From: an uncultured Candidatus Saccharibacteria bacterium
Lineage (GTDB): Bacteria; Patescibacteriota; Saccharimonadia; Saccharimonadales; Saccharimonadaceae
Direction: 5' to 3'
DNA: 48,020 nucleotides
Assembly: GCA_946404685.1 (NCBI GenBank)
Contig: CAMJEK010000002.1
Coordinates: forward strand, 1 to 48,020
In this document: piece by piece, positions 7,982 to 16,198 of the stretch
Position numbering within the stretch: the stretch's first letter is position 1
How the letters are laid out: every line of letters begins with the position of its first letter
Notes under the pieces: generated by a model
Seen by the model: only the letters and a program-made list of their open reading frames with translations
Told to the model about the DNA's origin: nothing
Databases searched by the model: none
Made by a program: the position numbers and the translations under genes

Positions 7982-8893
7982 ATGAAAAGAATTATTATTG
8001 TCTATAATCCTAGATCTTCTCGATTCAAAGATGTGGAGCGGGAAGTTTTGGTTGAAGCGCGTGAACTCAAGGGCTACGCGGTGGGGAAGTATGAGGTTAA
8101 GGCGACGAATCTTGAGGATAACGTGAGGAGCCTGGCGCGCATCATCCAGGATGGCGATTTGGTGGTGGCGGCTGGTGGCGATGCGACTGGTGTGATTGTT
8201 GCGAATGCCGTGATGGTGTCTTCAAAAGAGGCGCTGGTTTCGGCGCTCCCGTTTGGGAATTTTAATGACTTTTCGAGAACGCTGGGGTTACCTAATTTTA
8301 ATGATGTGCTTTCAGGGAAACTAGCGACGTATTGGCCGCTTGAGATTTTGGTGAATGGAAAACACTTCCGTTATGCGACGTGTTATGTGTCGATGGGGAT
8401 GACTGCAGAATCCGTGAAGATTTTTGATGATAAGAAGATCCGAAAGAAGCTTCAAAAGGGGCATAAGAGCTCTTGGCGAAGTTATTTCTATCTTGCAAAT
8501 TGGTATTTCAAGCATCGTCATAAGAAAAAGTTTATTCCGGAATTTTTGCTTAATGGTTCGGTTGTGAAGAAAGGGACGTCGGATTATTTCGCGATGAATG
8601 GGGCTTCGATGAGTCGCGTGATGAAGACGCGTCCGCACTATAAAAAGAGTAAAATGTTTATTCGCTTCGTGGGGAAGCTAGTGAGTTTTCCGAGACTGTG
8701 CGATTTCATGGCGAAGAGTATGTTTGTTAAGGTTCCGGGGCAGGTGGTGGACGGAGACACGATTCAGTTTTTGAATCCGGCGACGGTAGAGTTGCAGGCG
8801 GAGGGGGAGTATAAGACGTTTGAGAACGTTTCGAAGATTGAAATCCGAAAAGCAAAGACACCACTAAAAGTGGTCATGAAAAAACATAAATGA
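7982..8893 (+). CDS. Diacylglycerol/sphingosine kinase-like lipid kinase
   Basis: 303 residues from the ATG at 7982, just behind the preceding stop; the track start at 7967 would add five residues inside the upstream gene. The DAGK catalytic domain shows the NPRSS phosphate loop, GGDAT (family GGDGT) and PFGNFNDFSRTLG (family PxGTxNDFAR). The C-terminal beta-rich half includes the VDGD motif (QVVDGDTIQF). Family members phosphorylate diacylglycerol or related lipids at the membrane. The Gly-to-Ala and Gly-to-Asn changes in the two signature loops suggest a shifted substrate. Its TGA stop provides the TGA of the next gene's extended -10. Confidence 0.8.
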   Translation: MKRIIIVYNPRSSRFKDVEREVLVEARELKGYAVGKYEVKATNLEDNVRSLARIIQDGDLVVAAGGDATGVIVANAVMVSSKEALVSALPFGNFNDFSRTLGLPNFNDVLSGKLATYWPLEILVNGKHFRYATCYVSMGMTAESVKIFDDKKIRKKLQKGHKSSWRSYFYLANWYFKHRHKKKFIPEFLLNGSVVKKGTSDYFAMNGASMSRVMKTRPHYKKSKMFIRFVGKLVSFPRLCDFMAKSMFVKVPGQVVDGDTIQFLNPATVELQAEGEYKTFENVSKIEIRKAKTPLKVVMKKHK

Positions 8894-8899
8894 TATACT
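8891..8899 (+). promoter_or_regulatory. Extended -10 of the P-loop kinase gene
   Basis: TGATATACT, where TGA is also the stop codon of the lipid kinase; 7 nt before the next ATG. Confidence 0.6.
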
Positions 8900-8906
8900 A
8901 GAAACT

Positions 8907-9467
8907 ATGGAAAATGTGAAGATTTTAGCAGTCGTGGGCATGAGTGGGAGCGGCAAGTCTGTCGTGGTTGATCATCTGACCGAAAAAGGCTATCCAAAGG
9001 TTTACTTTGGGGGAATGATTCTAAAAGAAATGGAGAAGCGCGGCATTGAAATTAACCCTGAGAACGAAAAGGCTTTTCGTGAGAAGATTCGTGCTGAAGA
9101 GGGAAATGATTGGGTAGTGCGCCAAGTGATTGCCGAGGTAAAAGATTTGATTAATGCCGGACAAAAACGCATTGTTCTAGACGGTGTTTATTCCTGGACT
9201 GAATACAAGATGATTAAACACGAATTTCCAGGTGCGGTGACTTTTCTTGCTGTAGTGACGACCAAAAAATTGCGTTATGCCCGCGTGGCAGAACGCACTG
9301 TGCGCCCGCTAAATTTGCAAGAGATTCAGATGCGTGACAGTGCCGAAATTGAAAATCTAGAGAAGGGTGGCCCGATTGCGGCAGCGGATTATTTTGTTTC
9401 AAACAATGGTACGATGGAAGAACTAAAATCTCGCGTGAACGAGGTTTTGAAAGAAATCGAGTTTTAG
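8907..9467 (+). CDS. P-loop nucleotide kinase (dephospho-CoA kinase-like / UPF0200-like)
   Basis: 186 residues. Walker A GMSGSGKS (about 12-19) is followed by a segment YFGGMILKEMEKRG that resembles the archaeal UPF0200 kinases, then LDGVYSW as Walker B, RYARVAERTVRP as a LID-like arginine region, and AADYFVSNNGT, a nucleotide kinase C-terminal motif also seen in CoaE. A phosphotransfer role on a small substrate is likely; the substrate is unknown. The start is 7 nt behind a -10 box (leaderless). rpsO follows with its own promoter. Confidence 0.7.
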   Translation: MENVKILAVVGMSGSGKSVVVDHLTEKGYPKVYFGGMILKEMEKRGIEINPENEKAFREKIRAEEGNDWVVRQVIAEVKDLINAGQKRIVLDGVYSWTEYKMIKHEFPGAVTFLAVVTTKKLRYARVAERTVRPLNLQEIQMRDSAEIENLEKGGPIAAADYFVSNNGTMEELKSRVNEVLKEIEF

Positions 9468-9488
9468 CTTGAATAATCTGGGGTGATG

Positions 9489-9497
9489 TGATATAAT
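9489..9497 (+). promoter_or_regulatory. Extended -10 of rpsO
   Basis: TGATATAAT, 7 nt before the rpsO ATG; no Shine-Dalgarno. Confidence 0.7.
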
Positions 9498-9504
9498 CTC
9501 CCTT

Positions 9505-9771
9505 ATGATAACAAAAGAGAATAAAGACAAAGCTATTGCCAGTGTCGCTCGTAACAAGAACGACGTCGGTTCTCCTGAAGTTCAAGTTGCTATTCTCACC
9601 GCTCGTATCAAAGAAGTTACTGAGCACGTGAAGAATAATAAACATGACTTTATGGCTAAAAGAGGTTTAATGCAGATGGTGGGGAAGAGAAAGAAACTCC
9701 TGAAGTACCTCGAAACGACCGACTTCGAACTTTACAAGAAGACTGTCGCAAAGCTTGGCCTACGTAAATAA
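9505..9771 (+). CDS. rpsO: 30S ribosomal protein S15 (uS15)
   Basis: 88 residues, the usual length, with family motifs GSPEVQVAILTARI, HDFMAKRGLMQMVGKRKKLLKYL and the closing LGLRK. It binds the 16S rRNA central domain early in 30S assembly. In many bacteria rpsO represses itself through a structured leader; here the -10 lies 7 nt from the ATG, so there is no room for such a leader and that control must be absent or different. Confidence 0.98.
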   Translation: MITKENKDKAIASVARNKNDVGSPEVQVAILTARIKEVTEHVKNNKHDFMAKRGLMQMVGKRKKLLKYLETTDFELYKKTVAKLGLRK

Positions 9772-9773
9772 TG

Positions 9774-9802
9774 AAAAATCCCGCCACTTAGGCGGGATTT
9801 TT
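9774..9802 (+). terminator. Terminator of rpsO
   Basis: AAAAATCCCGCC-actta-GGCGGGATTTTT, a strong hairpin with a T tail. Confidence 0.92.
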
Positions 9803-9807
9803 GTTGC

Positions 9808-9842
9808 AAAAGAAAATCGCTCCCCGTTAGGACTGGGGAGCG
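9808..9842 (-). terminator. Terminator of the small alarmone synthetase gene
   Basis: CGCTCCCC-(9 nt)-GGGGAGCG; on the minus strand it is followed by ATTTTCTTTT. It lies 9 bases beyond the stop of the minus-strand gene. Confidence 0.85.
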
Positions 9843-9851
9843 AATAAGGTA

Positions 9852-10457
9852 CTAAGGACGTTTTTTAAGCTCTTGGTAGTACTCTTCGTACTTTAGGTCT
9901 GCTTGCCAAACTTCCTCCGCACGCTCACGGAACCACGTAACCAGCTCCTCTCCGGCCTGGTTGTTTTTGTAGTTCATGACGTGCTCTTTTGAGCACCACT
10001 CATCCATTGCGGTCGTCCTGACCTGGAATTCGACGGTAACCATCTTAGTTCCGTTCGAGGTTGCAACGGCCACGCCCATGATGAGGTGGATTCCACGATA
10101 ACCGGATTCTTTCGGCGTTTCAACGTAATCCCGTTCTTCATAGAGGACAAAACCGGAGTTCTTTTTCAGGTATTCTACCACTTCCTTTATATTATGAAGG
10201 AAAGGTACAACTATCCTGAAGCCAGCAATATCTTTTATATTGTTAGCAACCGCTTCTTTGTCCTCGGGATCAATGCCTTTTCTTTGGCATTTTTCGAGGA
10301 AACTGTCCTCGGTCTTGATCCTGTTTGTTGTGCTCTTAATTGGCCAGTCAAGCTTTGGAAGACTAGCCTCTTTTTCGGATCGATAGATTTCTATGTTTGT
10401 ATCGACGTTTTTGATCGCCGAGCTGTATAGAAAGTTATCAATATATCGGTTTACCAA
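9852..10457 (-). CDS. Small alarmone synthetase (RelQ/RelP-type)
   Basis: 201 residues, a single RelA/SpoT synthetase domain without hydrolase or TGS parts. Motifs include NRIKTEDSFLEKCQRKG (donor nucleotide-binding basic helix), KDIAGFRIVVPF, ESGYRGIHLIM and VEFQVRTTAMDEWCSKEH with catalytic Glu and the Trp/His that close the site. It should make (p)ppGpp or pGpp from ATP and GTP/GDP. The start is TTG: the codon directly before it is an in-frame stop, and a full GGAGGTGAT Shine-Dalgarno sits 8 nt upstream, the best in the window. The long RSH at 43734 is its likely partner for hydrolysis. Confidence 0.9.
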   Translation of the reverse strand: MVNRYIDNFLYSSAIKNVDTNIEIYRSEKEASLPKLDWPIKSTTNRIKTEDSFLEKCQRKGIDPEDKEAVANNIKDIAGFRIVVPFLHNIKEVVEYLKKNSGFVLYEERDYVETPKESGYRGIHLIMGVAVATSNGTKMVTVEFQVRTTAMDEWCSKEHVMNYKNNQAGEELVTWFRERAEEVWQADLKYEEYYQELKKRP

Positions 10458-10496
10458 TCACATCACCTCCCTTATAGTTTTGGTACACCATTTATA

Positions 10497-10505
10497 ATTA
10501 TAGCA
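10497..10505 (-). promoter_or_regulatory. Extended -10 of the small alarmone synthetase gene
   Basis: Minus-strand TGCTATAAT (within TATGCTATAAT), giving a leader of about 33 nt that holds the GGAGGTGAT site. Confidence 0.7.
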
Positions 10506-10592
10506 TACTTTGGCCTTTTTGTAAAGAGCATAAGCACGATAAATTGGGGTGGGGAAAGGTCCGTTTCGCCCCTTAAAAATTCGCCAACTTCA

Positions 10593-10601
10593 TGCTATAA
10601 T
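10593..10601 (+). promoter_or_regulatory. Extended -10 of pnp
   Basis: TGCTATAAT; predicted start of transcription near 10608, giving a leader of about 74 nt. Confidence 0.65.
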
Positions 10602-10619
10602 GGGGGTAGTAAATTAACA

Positions 10620-10666
10620 GGGAAGACGGCAGATACGAGATAGGGGCTCATATCTGATGTTTTCCC
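10620..10666 (+). promoter_or_regulatory. Stem-loop in the pnp 5' leader
   Basis: Nested pairing GGGAA...TTCCC, CAGATA...TATCTG and GAG...CTC forms one long interrupted hairpin immediately upstream of the AAAGG ribosome site. In several bacteria pnp is controlled by cleavage of a leader hairpin by RNase III followed by PNPase degradation; a similar role here is inference. Confidence 0.55.
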
Positions 10667-10681
10667 AGAAAGGATTTTTTC

Positions 10682-12859
10682 GTGGATATTATTAATCCAA
10701 CAGGAAAACAAACACTTCGTGTTTCGACTGAGTGGCTTGGCCGCGAGTTGACGCTCGAAGTAAACCGTGTCGGGTTCCGCACCACATCGTCAGTCATGGT
10801 GACTTACGGTGACACCGTGGTTCTTGGGTCGGTCGTAGTTAGCAAAAAACCAGTAGTTCAGGATTTCTTCCCACTATCAATTGATTACGAAGAGAAATTC
10901 TATGCTGCAGGTAAGATTTCGGGTTCGAAATTTATTAAGCGCGAAGGAAAACCGGCTGATGAGGCAATTCTCGTTGGCCGTTTGATCGACCGCCCAATTC
11001 GCCCACTCTTTCCAAAGGGCTATCGCCAAGAGGTGCAGGTTGTTACAACCGTGCTTTCAATGGATCCAAACTTCCGCCCAGACTGTGTCGCTATGCTAGC
11101 AGCTTCTGCTGCTCTCATGAATGCTGGCGTGCCATTTGATGGTCCAGTTGCTGGTCTTCGTATTGGTCGTCTTGGTGGTGAATTCAAGGCCTTCCTCACT
11201 CCTGAAGAACGTGAAGAATCTCCACTTGATCTCGTGGTTGCCTGTAAAGATGGCAAGGTGATGATGGTTGAAGCTGGTGCTAAAGAAGTTCCAGAAGATA
11301 CTATTATCGAAGCCATGCACTGGGCAGTTGCTAATGTTCAACCAGCGCTCGATCTTCAACGCGAACTTGCCGAGAAGGTTGCTGCTCCAGCTCAAGAATA
11401 TGAATTACTTCTTCCTGATGAATCTCTTCAGGGCAAGGTTGATGAGTTCTGGGCTCGTGAGGGAATCGGCGAGAAAGCTCGTGGTAATGTGCTCGAACGT
11501 GCTGCTATTCTCGAAGAATTTGAGAACAAGATGCATGCTGAATTTGCCTTGGAACTTGGTGAAGGCGAAACTGATGAAGAAAAGGTGGCTGACTATGATG
11601 CTAGACTCCGTGCTGACTATTCACAAGCCTTTGAGCTTGCTAGGAACCACGAAGTTCGCCGTGCCATTATTGAGGATGGCGTGCGCCCAGATGGTCGTGT
11701 TTTGACCCAGGTTCGTCCACTTTCTTCACAGGTTGGCATTTTGCCACGTACACACGGTTCATCTCTGTTTACACGTGGTCTTACCCAAGCTATGAACATC
11801 GTTACGCTCGCTCCGCTCTCTTATGCACAAGAGCTTGATACGATGGAAGTAACTGATGGCAAGCGTCGTTACATGCATCATTACAACGCTCCTTCCTATA
11901 CGGTTGGTGAATGTGGCCGTCTTGGTTCTCCTGGACGTCGTGAGGTTGGTCATGGTTACTTGGCTGAGCGCGCACTTCTCCCTGTGCTTCCTTCTGAAGA
12001 AGAATTCCCATACGCAATCCGTTCAGTTACCGAAATTATGTCTCAAAACGGTTCAACTTCTATGGCTGCAACCTGTTCATCATGTCTTGCATTGATGGAT
12101 GCTGGCGTGCCTTTGAAGCGCCCAGTTTCTGGCGTAGCCATGGGCCTCATGGTTGATGTGCCTAAGGGACAGGAAATCACTTCTGATGATGTTGATAAAG
12201 CCTATGTCCTTACCGATCTTATGGACGCTGAGGACTTTGCTGGCGATATGGACTTCAAGGTTACTGGTACAACTGAAGGTATCACAGCTCTCCAGATGGA
12301 TATGAAAGTTCACGGTCTTCCTGTTGAAATCATGGAGAAAGCTATCAAACAATCTCATGATGGACGTATGTTCATTCTTGAGCACATGCTTTCAGTTCTT
12401 CCTGGTCCAAGGGAATCAATTTCGAAGTATGCTCCAATGATTGAGAAGTTGATGATTAATCCAGACAAAATCGGTGCTGTGATTGGTAAAGGTGGTGAGA
12501 TGATCAATAAGATTACCTCCGAAACCGGTGCTGAAGTTGATATTGATGATTCTGGTCTCGTGACGATTTCCGGCAAAGATCAAGAGAAAATCAAGAAAGC
12601 CCTTGATTGGGTGAGAAGCTTGACTGAGGAACCTGAAGTGGGGAAGATCTATGAAGGTACTGTCGTTACAATTAAAGACTTTGGTGCATTCGTGAATATC
12701 ATGCCTGGTATTGATGGTATGCTCCACATTTCACAAATTTCAGATAAGCGTCTTGAGAAAGTTACGGATGCTTTGCACGAAGGCGATAAGATTCGTGTCA
12801 GACTCGTAGCAATTGATGACAAGGGACGTTTGTCACTCTCGATGAGAAACCTAGATTAG
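10682..12859 (+). CDS. pnp: Polyribonucleotide nucleotidyltransferase (PNPase)
   Basis: 725 residues, normal length, GTG start with AAAGG at about 8 nt. Two RNase PH domains (about 10-225 and 325-555) with the signature GDTVVLGSVV and, in the second, GSSLFTRGLTQ and YMHHYNAPSYTVGE; KH domain (IGAVIGKGGEMINKI, about 597-611); S1 domain (GTVVTIKDFGAFVNIMPGID). It degrades RNA phosphorolytically from the 3' end. It may form a degradosome-like assembly, but no RNase E or helicase is nearby. polA follows 21 nt later from its own -10 at the pnp end. Confidence 0.97.
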   Translation: MDIINPTGKQTLRVSTEWLGRELTLEVNRVGFRTTSSVMVTYGDTVVLGSVVVSKKPVVQDFFPLSIDYEEKFYAAGKISGSKFIKREGKPADEAILVGRLIDRPIRPLFPKGYRQEVQVVTTVLSMDPNFRPDCVAMLAASAALMNAGVPFDGPVAGLRIGRLGGEFKAFLTPEEREESPLDLVVACKDGKVMMVEAGAKEVPEDTIIEAMHWAVANVQPALDLQRELAEKVAAPAQEYELLLPDESLQGKVDEFWAREGIGEKARGNVLERAAILEEFENKMHAEFALELGEGETDEEKVADYDARLRADYSQAFELARNHEVRRAIIEDGVRPDGRVLTQVRPLSSQVGILPRTHGSSLFTRGLTQAMNIVTLAPLSYAQELDTMEVTDGKRRYMHHYNAPSYTVGECGRLGSPGRREVGHGYLAERALLPVLPSEEEFPYAIRSVTEIMSQNGSTSMAATCSSCLALMDAGVPLKRPVSGVAMGLMVDVPKGQEITSDDVDKAYVLTDLMDAEDFAGDMDFKVTGTTEGITALQMDMKVHGLPVEIMEKAIKQSHDGRMFILEHMLSVLPGPRESISKYAPMIEKLMINPDKIGAVIGKGGEMINKITSETGAEVDIDDSGLVTISGKDQEKIKKALDWVRSLTEEPEVGKIYEGTVVTIKDFGAFVNIMPGIDGMLHISQISDKRLEKVTDALHEGDKIRVRLVAIDDKGRLSLSMRNLD

Positions 12860-12865
12860 TTTCTG

Positions 12866-12874
12866 TGATACAAT
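12866..12874 (+). promoter_or_regulatory. Extended -10 of polA
   Basis: TGATACAAT, 6 nt before the polA ATG; no Shine-Dalgarno. Confidence 0.6.
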
Positions 12875-12880
12875 TGGGGT

Positions 12881-15217
12881 ATGAAGAGACTCGTAATTAT
12901 TGATGGGAAGTCGGTGTTCTATCGGGGTTATTATGCGATGGGGGCGTTATCGCTGCCTGATGGAACACCTACCGGAGGTATCTACGGGTTTGCTGCGATT
13001 GCGATGGAGATCGTAAAGCGGCTCAATCCTTATCAAGTGGTGGTGGCTTGGGACTCGAAGACATCTACCGCAAAGCGTAAAGCGATATTTGCTGATTATA
13101 AGGCTGGGCGTGTGAAACCGGGCGCGGATTTTTATGCGCAGATTCCACCGCTTAAGGAGCTAATTGAGAATCTTGGCTGGGCATTTGTTGAGGTGGATGA
13201 GTACGAAGCCGATGATATTATCGGCACGCTCAGCCGCCAGGCGGATGAGACGCTGGATGCGACAGGGAAATGCGAGTATGAGACATTTATCGTGTCATCT
13301 GATCTTGATATGTTGCAAATTGTGGATGATAACACAAGAATGTATAGGCTGCTCAAGGGCTTTTCGGAAATCCAGGAGATTGACGTGGCTGAGGTGGAAG
13401 CTAAGTACGGCATCAAAAAGTCGCAGTTCTTGGATTTGAAGGCGCTAAAAGGCGATAATTCCGATAATATCCCGGGTGTGCCTGGAATTGGGGAGAAGGG
13501 CGCCGTGAAGCTCCTGAACGATTTTGGGACGCTTGATGGAATTTATGAGCATATCGACGAGATTAAGGGCGCAACACATGACAAATTAGTGGCGGGGAAA
13601 GAGTCGGCATACATGTCACTTAAGCTCGCGAAGATTATGTTTGATGCGCCAGTCGAGCTTTCTAAGATCCCGGCTTTTGAGCTTAATGCTGAAAAAGTGA
13701 TTAACGGTTTGAAGAAGCTTCGCTTCAACTCGCTCATCCGAAAGTTCGAATTGAACAAAAAAGTTATACAGGAAAAACAGGGGTCGGAAGACGATTCTGC
13801 GGCAAAAAATAGCGACCTACAAAATAGTGATTCAAACGCTGAGGATGCTGGTGAGTCTAGAACTGAACTTCTGCTCGACATGACTCCGGACGAAATGAAG
13901 GCGAAAATGTATGAGGATGAGGACTTTGCCAAAAGGATTCTTTCAGGCGAACTCTTTTCTTCTTTGAAGCCTGGAAACGTTCTAAACGATCTTGATTATC
14001 CGCTAGTGCCGGTGCTCTACAAGATGGAGAAGAAGGGCATGATGATTGATCGAGTCTATTTCGATAATCTTAAGAGTGAGTATGCGGCTGAGGTTTCGAG
14101 GAAAGAACGTGAGATTCAGCTGATGGCTGGAGTGGACTTTAATGTTAATTCACCGGTGCAGTTATCTGAGGTTTTGTTTGATAAGTTGGGTCTTCCTACA
14201 AAGGGAATTAAGAAGACTTCGCGAGGGTATTCAACGGGTGTAAAGGAACTTGAGAAATTGAAGAATGAGCACGCTATTATCCCGAGAATTACGGAATATC
14301 GCGAGGCGGCAAAGCTACTTTCTACCTATATTTTGCCAATGCCGGAGTTGGCAGATGAGAATAGTCGAATCCATACGACGTTTACACAGGGGGTGACGGC
14401 GACCGGTAGGCTCTCTTCGGTGAATCCGAATTTGCAGAACATTCCTGTTCGAACGGAAGAGGGGAAGCGTATTCGCGAGGGGTTTGTGGCGCCAGAGGGG
14501 AAGGTGTTGGTGTCGGCGGATTACTCGCAGTTTGAGCTGAGACTCGCGGCGGTGCTGTCTGGGGACAAGGCACTTACGGCAGACTTTAATTCTGGAATTG
14601 ATATTCATACTAAGACGGCTGCAGAGGCGTTTTATAGAGACGAAATCGCAAGGGGTATGAGCCTCGAAGAAGCGATGAGCAAGGTAACAAAACAACAGAG
14701 GCGAGCAGCAAAGGTGATTAACTTTGGGGTGCTTTATGGTATGAGTGCAAAGGGGCTTGCAGATGCGGCAGAGATGAGCATATATGATGCAAAACAGTTT
14801 ATTGAGCACTATTTTGAGCTTCGAGCTCCAATTAGAAAAAAGCTAGATGAGATTCTGAAACAGGCGCGCGAGAAAGGCTATGTTGAGACGTTCTTTGGGC
14901 GTCGTCGTTTGACGCCAGACGTTAAGGCGCCAAACTTCTTAGTGAGGGCGGCAGCAGAACGAGCAGCGGCTAACATGCCGATTCAGGGAACAGAAGCGGA
15001 CCTGATGAAGCGTGCAATGATTCGGGTGGATCAAAAATTGCCTGAGGGGGCAGAGTTAATTATGCAGGTGCACGATTCGCTCATAGTGGAATGTGATGAG
15101 GTGCTAGAAGAACAGGTCTCGAAGATTCTAAAAGAGACGATGGAGGGGGTAGCGCCAGAGCTTGATATAAAGCTTGCTGTTGAAGTAACAAGTGGGAGAA
15201 ACTGGGGGGAATTGTAG
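12881..15217 (+). CDS. polA: DNA polymerase I without a proofreading domain
   Basis: 778 residues, against about 880-930 for full PolA. The 5'-3' flap nuclease domain is complete (about 1-300; EYEADDIIGT, VSSDLDMLQIV, GDNSDNIPGVPGIGEKGA). Then comes a Ser/Asp/Glu-rich linker with about 70 residues where the ~190-residue 3'-5' exonuclease domain would be; no exonuclease motifs are visible. The family A polymerase domain is intact: motif A SADYSQFELRL (about 545), motif B KVINFGVLYGMS (about 612), motif C QVHDSLIVE (about 728). It fills gaps and removes RNA primers. First gene of a polA / RhuM-Fic / mutM / holA run with overlaps. Confidence 0.96.
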   Translation: MKRLVIIDGKSVFYRGYYAMGALSLPDGTPTGGIYGFAAIAMEIVKRLNPYQVVVAWDSKTSTAKRKAIFADYKAGRVKPGADFYAQIPPLKELIENLGWAFVEVDEYEADDIIGTLSRQADETLDATGKCEYETFIVSSDLDMLQIVDDNTRMYRLLKGFSEIQEIDVAEVEAKYGIKKSQFLDLKALKGDNSDNIPGVPGIGEKGAVKLLNDFGTLDGIYEHIDEIKGATHDKLVAGKESAYMSLKLAKIMFDAPVELSKIPAFELNAEKVINGLKKLRFNSLIRKFELNKKVIQEKQGSEDDSAAKNSDLQNSDSNAEDAGESRTELLLDMTPDEMKAKMYEDEDFAKRILSGELFSSLKPGNVLNDLDYPLVPVLYKMEKKGMMIDRVYFDNLKSEYAAEVSRKEREIQLMAGVDFNVNSPVQLSEVLFDKLGLPTKGIKKTSRGYSTGVKELEKLKNEHAIIPRITEYREAAKLLSTYILPMPELADENSRIHTTFTQGVTATGRLSSVNPNLQNIPVRTEEGKRIREGFVAPEGKVLVSADYSQFELRLAAVLSGDKALTADFNSGIDIHTKTAAEAFYRDEIARGMSLEEAMSKVTKQQRRAAKVINFGVLYGMSAKGLADAAEMSIYDAKQFIEHYFELRAPIRKKLDEILKQAREKGYVETFFGRRRLTPDVKAPNFLVRAAAERAAANMPIQGTEADLMKRAMIRVDQKLPEGAELIMQVHDSLIVECDEVLEEQVSKILKETMEGVAPELDIKLAVEVTSGRNWGEL

Positions 15218-16197
15218 TGAATAAACAAGTTGAGATCTATCACGGCGCCAAGAAGGACGTGGTTTTTGATATTACTGGCGAGACGATTTGGGCAACTGAA
15301 GAACAGCTTTCGGAACTTTTTGATGTGGATCGTTCGGTCATAAACCGCCATATTCGCAACATTTACAGAGACGGCGAGCTAGACGAAAAGGCAACATGTG
15401 CAAAAAATGCACAAGTTCGAATGGAGGGGAATCGCCAGGTAGTGCGTGAGGTGAGGACGTTTAATCTCGACATGATTATTTCAGTGGGGTATCGTGTGAA
15501 CTCTAGAAAAGCGACCGACTTTAGGATTTGGGCGACCAGAGTGCTTAAGGCATATGTCGTGGATGGTGCGGCGATCAACAAAAAGCGTCTTGGCGAGCTT
15601 GATTCGAAGAAGTTGCAGGAGATTGAAGGGGCGCTTGGAATCGTGAAGCGCTTGATGGCCGAAAATGAGTTAGATGCCGACGAGGCGGGTGGCATTCTTG
15701 AGGTAATTTCGAAATATAGCCCGAGCTTTAAGGCGCTTAAAGAGTTTGATGAGGGCCATATTTCGCTTAGAGCGAAAAATCCAAGAGCGACAAGAATGCT
15801 CTCGAAAGAGGAGTGCATTCAGATTATCAAGAATCTTAAGAGAAGTGTTAAAGGGGATGAGTTGTTTGGCGAACCGAGGGGCGGGGCGTTTGATTCGTCT
15901 CTTAATGCCGTGTTCCAGACTTTTGATAATAACGACCTTTATCCGTCTGTGGCAGAGAAGGCGGCGAATCTTTTGTATCTCGTAATCAAGGATCATCCGT
16001 TTTTGGATGGGAATAAAAGAATTGGTGCACTCCTGTTTGTGGTGTTTTTGACGATCAACAGTTATCACTTAACAGAGAACGGTGAGACGAAAATCTCGGA
16101 TCGTGCCTTGACGGCTCTAGCGCTTCTGATTGCTGAAAGTAACCCATCTGAAAAAGAGCTAATTGTGGCATTAATCTGCAAGTTGTTGGAGAACTAG
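15217..16197 (+). CDS. RhuM-type N-terminal domain fused to a Doc-like Fic domain
   Basis: 326 residues, GTG start sharing its first base with the last base of the polA stop. Residues about 1-120 match the RhuM virulence-protein family (TEEQLSELFDVDRSVINRHI, then NLDMIISVGYRVNS and FRIWATRVLK), a putative DNA-binding domain often found in mobile elements. The C-terminal half is a Fic/Doc domain with HPFLDGNKRIGALLF (about 260-274). The K in GNKR is Doc-like, so phosphorylation as well as AMP transfer is possible; Doc phosphorylates EF-Tu. No antitoxin-like small gene is next to it. mutM follows after one base, so it is co-transcribed with repair genes, an odd place for such a protein. Confidence 0.85.
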   Translation: MNKQVEIYHGAKKDVVFDITGETIWATEEQLSELFDVDRSVINRHIRNIYRDGELDEKATCAKNAQVRMEGNRQVVREVRTFNLDMIISVGYRVNSRKATDFRIWATRVLKAYVVDGAAINKKRLGELDSKKLQEIEGALGIVKRLMAENELDADEAGGILEVISKYSPSFKALKEFDEGHISLRAKNPRATRMLSKEECIQIIKNLKRSVKGDELFGEPRGGAFDSSLNAVFQTFDNNDLYPSVAEKAANLLYLVIKDHPFLDGNKRIGALLFVVFLTINSYHLTENGETKISDRALTALALLIAESNPSEKELIVALICKLLEN

Positions 16198-16198
16198 G

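Noticed and set aside
8891-8893. Possible UGA=Gly code as in Gracilibacteria/Absconditabacteria
   Set aside because: Several genes end on TGA at the expected length (mutM, adk, parA, parB), and no conserved domain is interrupted by TGA.
11020-11395. Overlapping minus-strand ORFs inside pnp
   Set aside because: pnp is continuous and complete; these have no start signals and no domain similarity.
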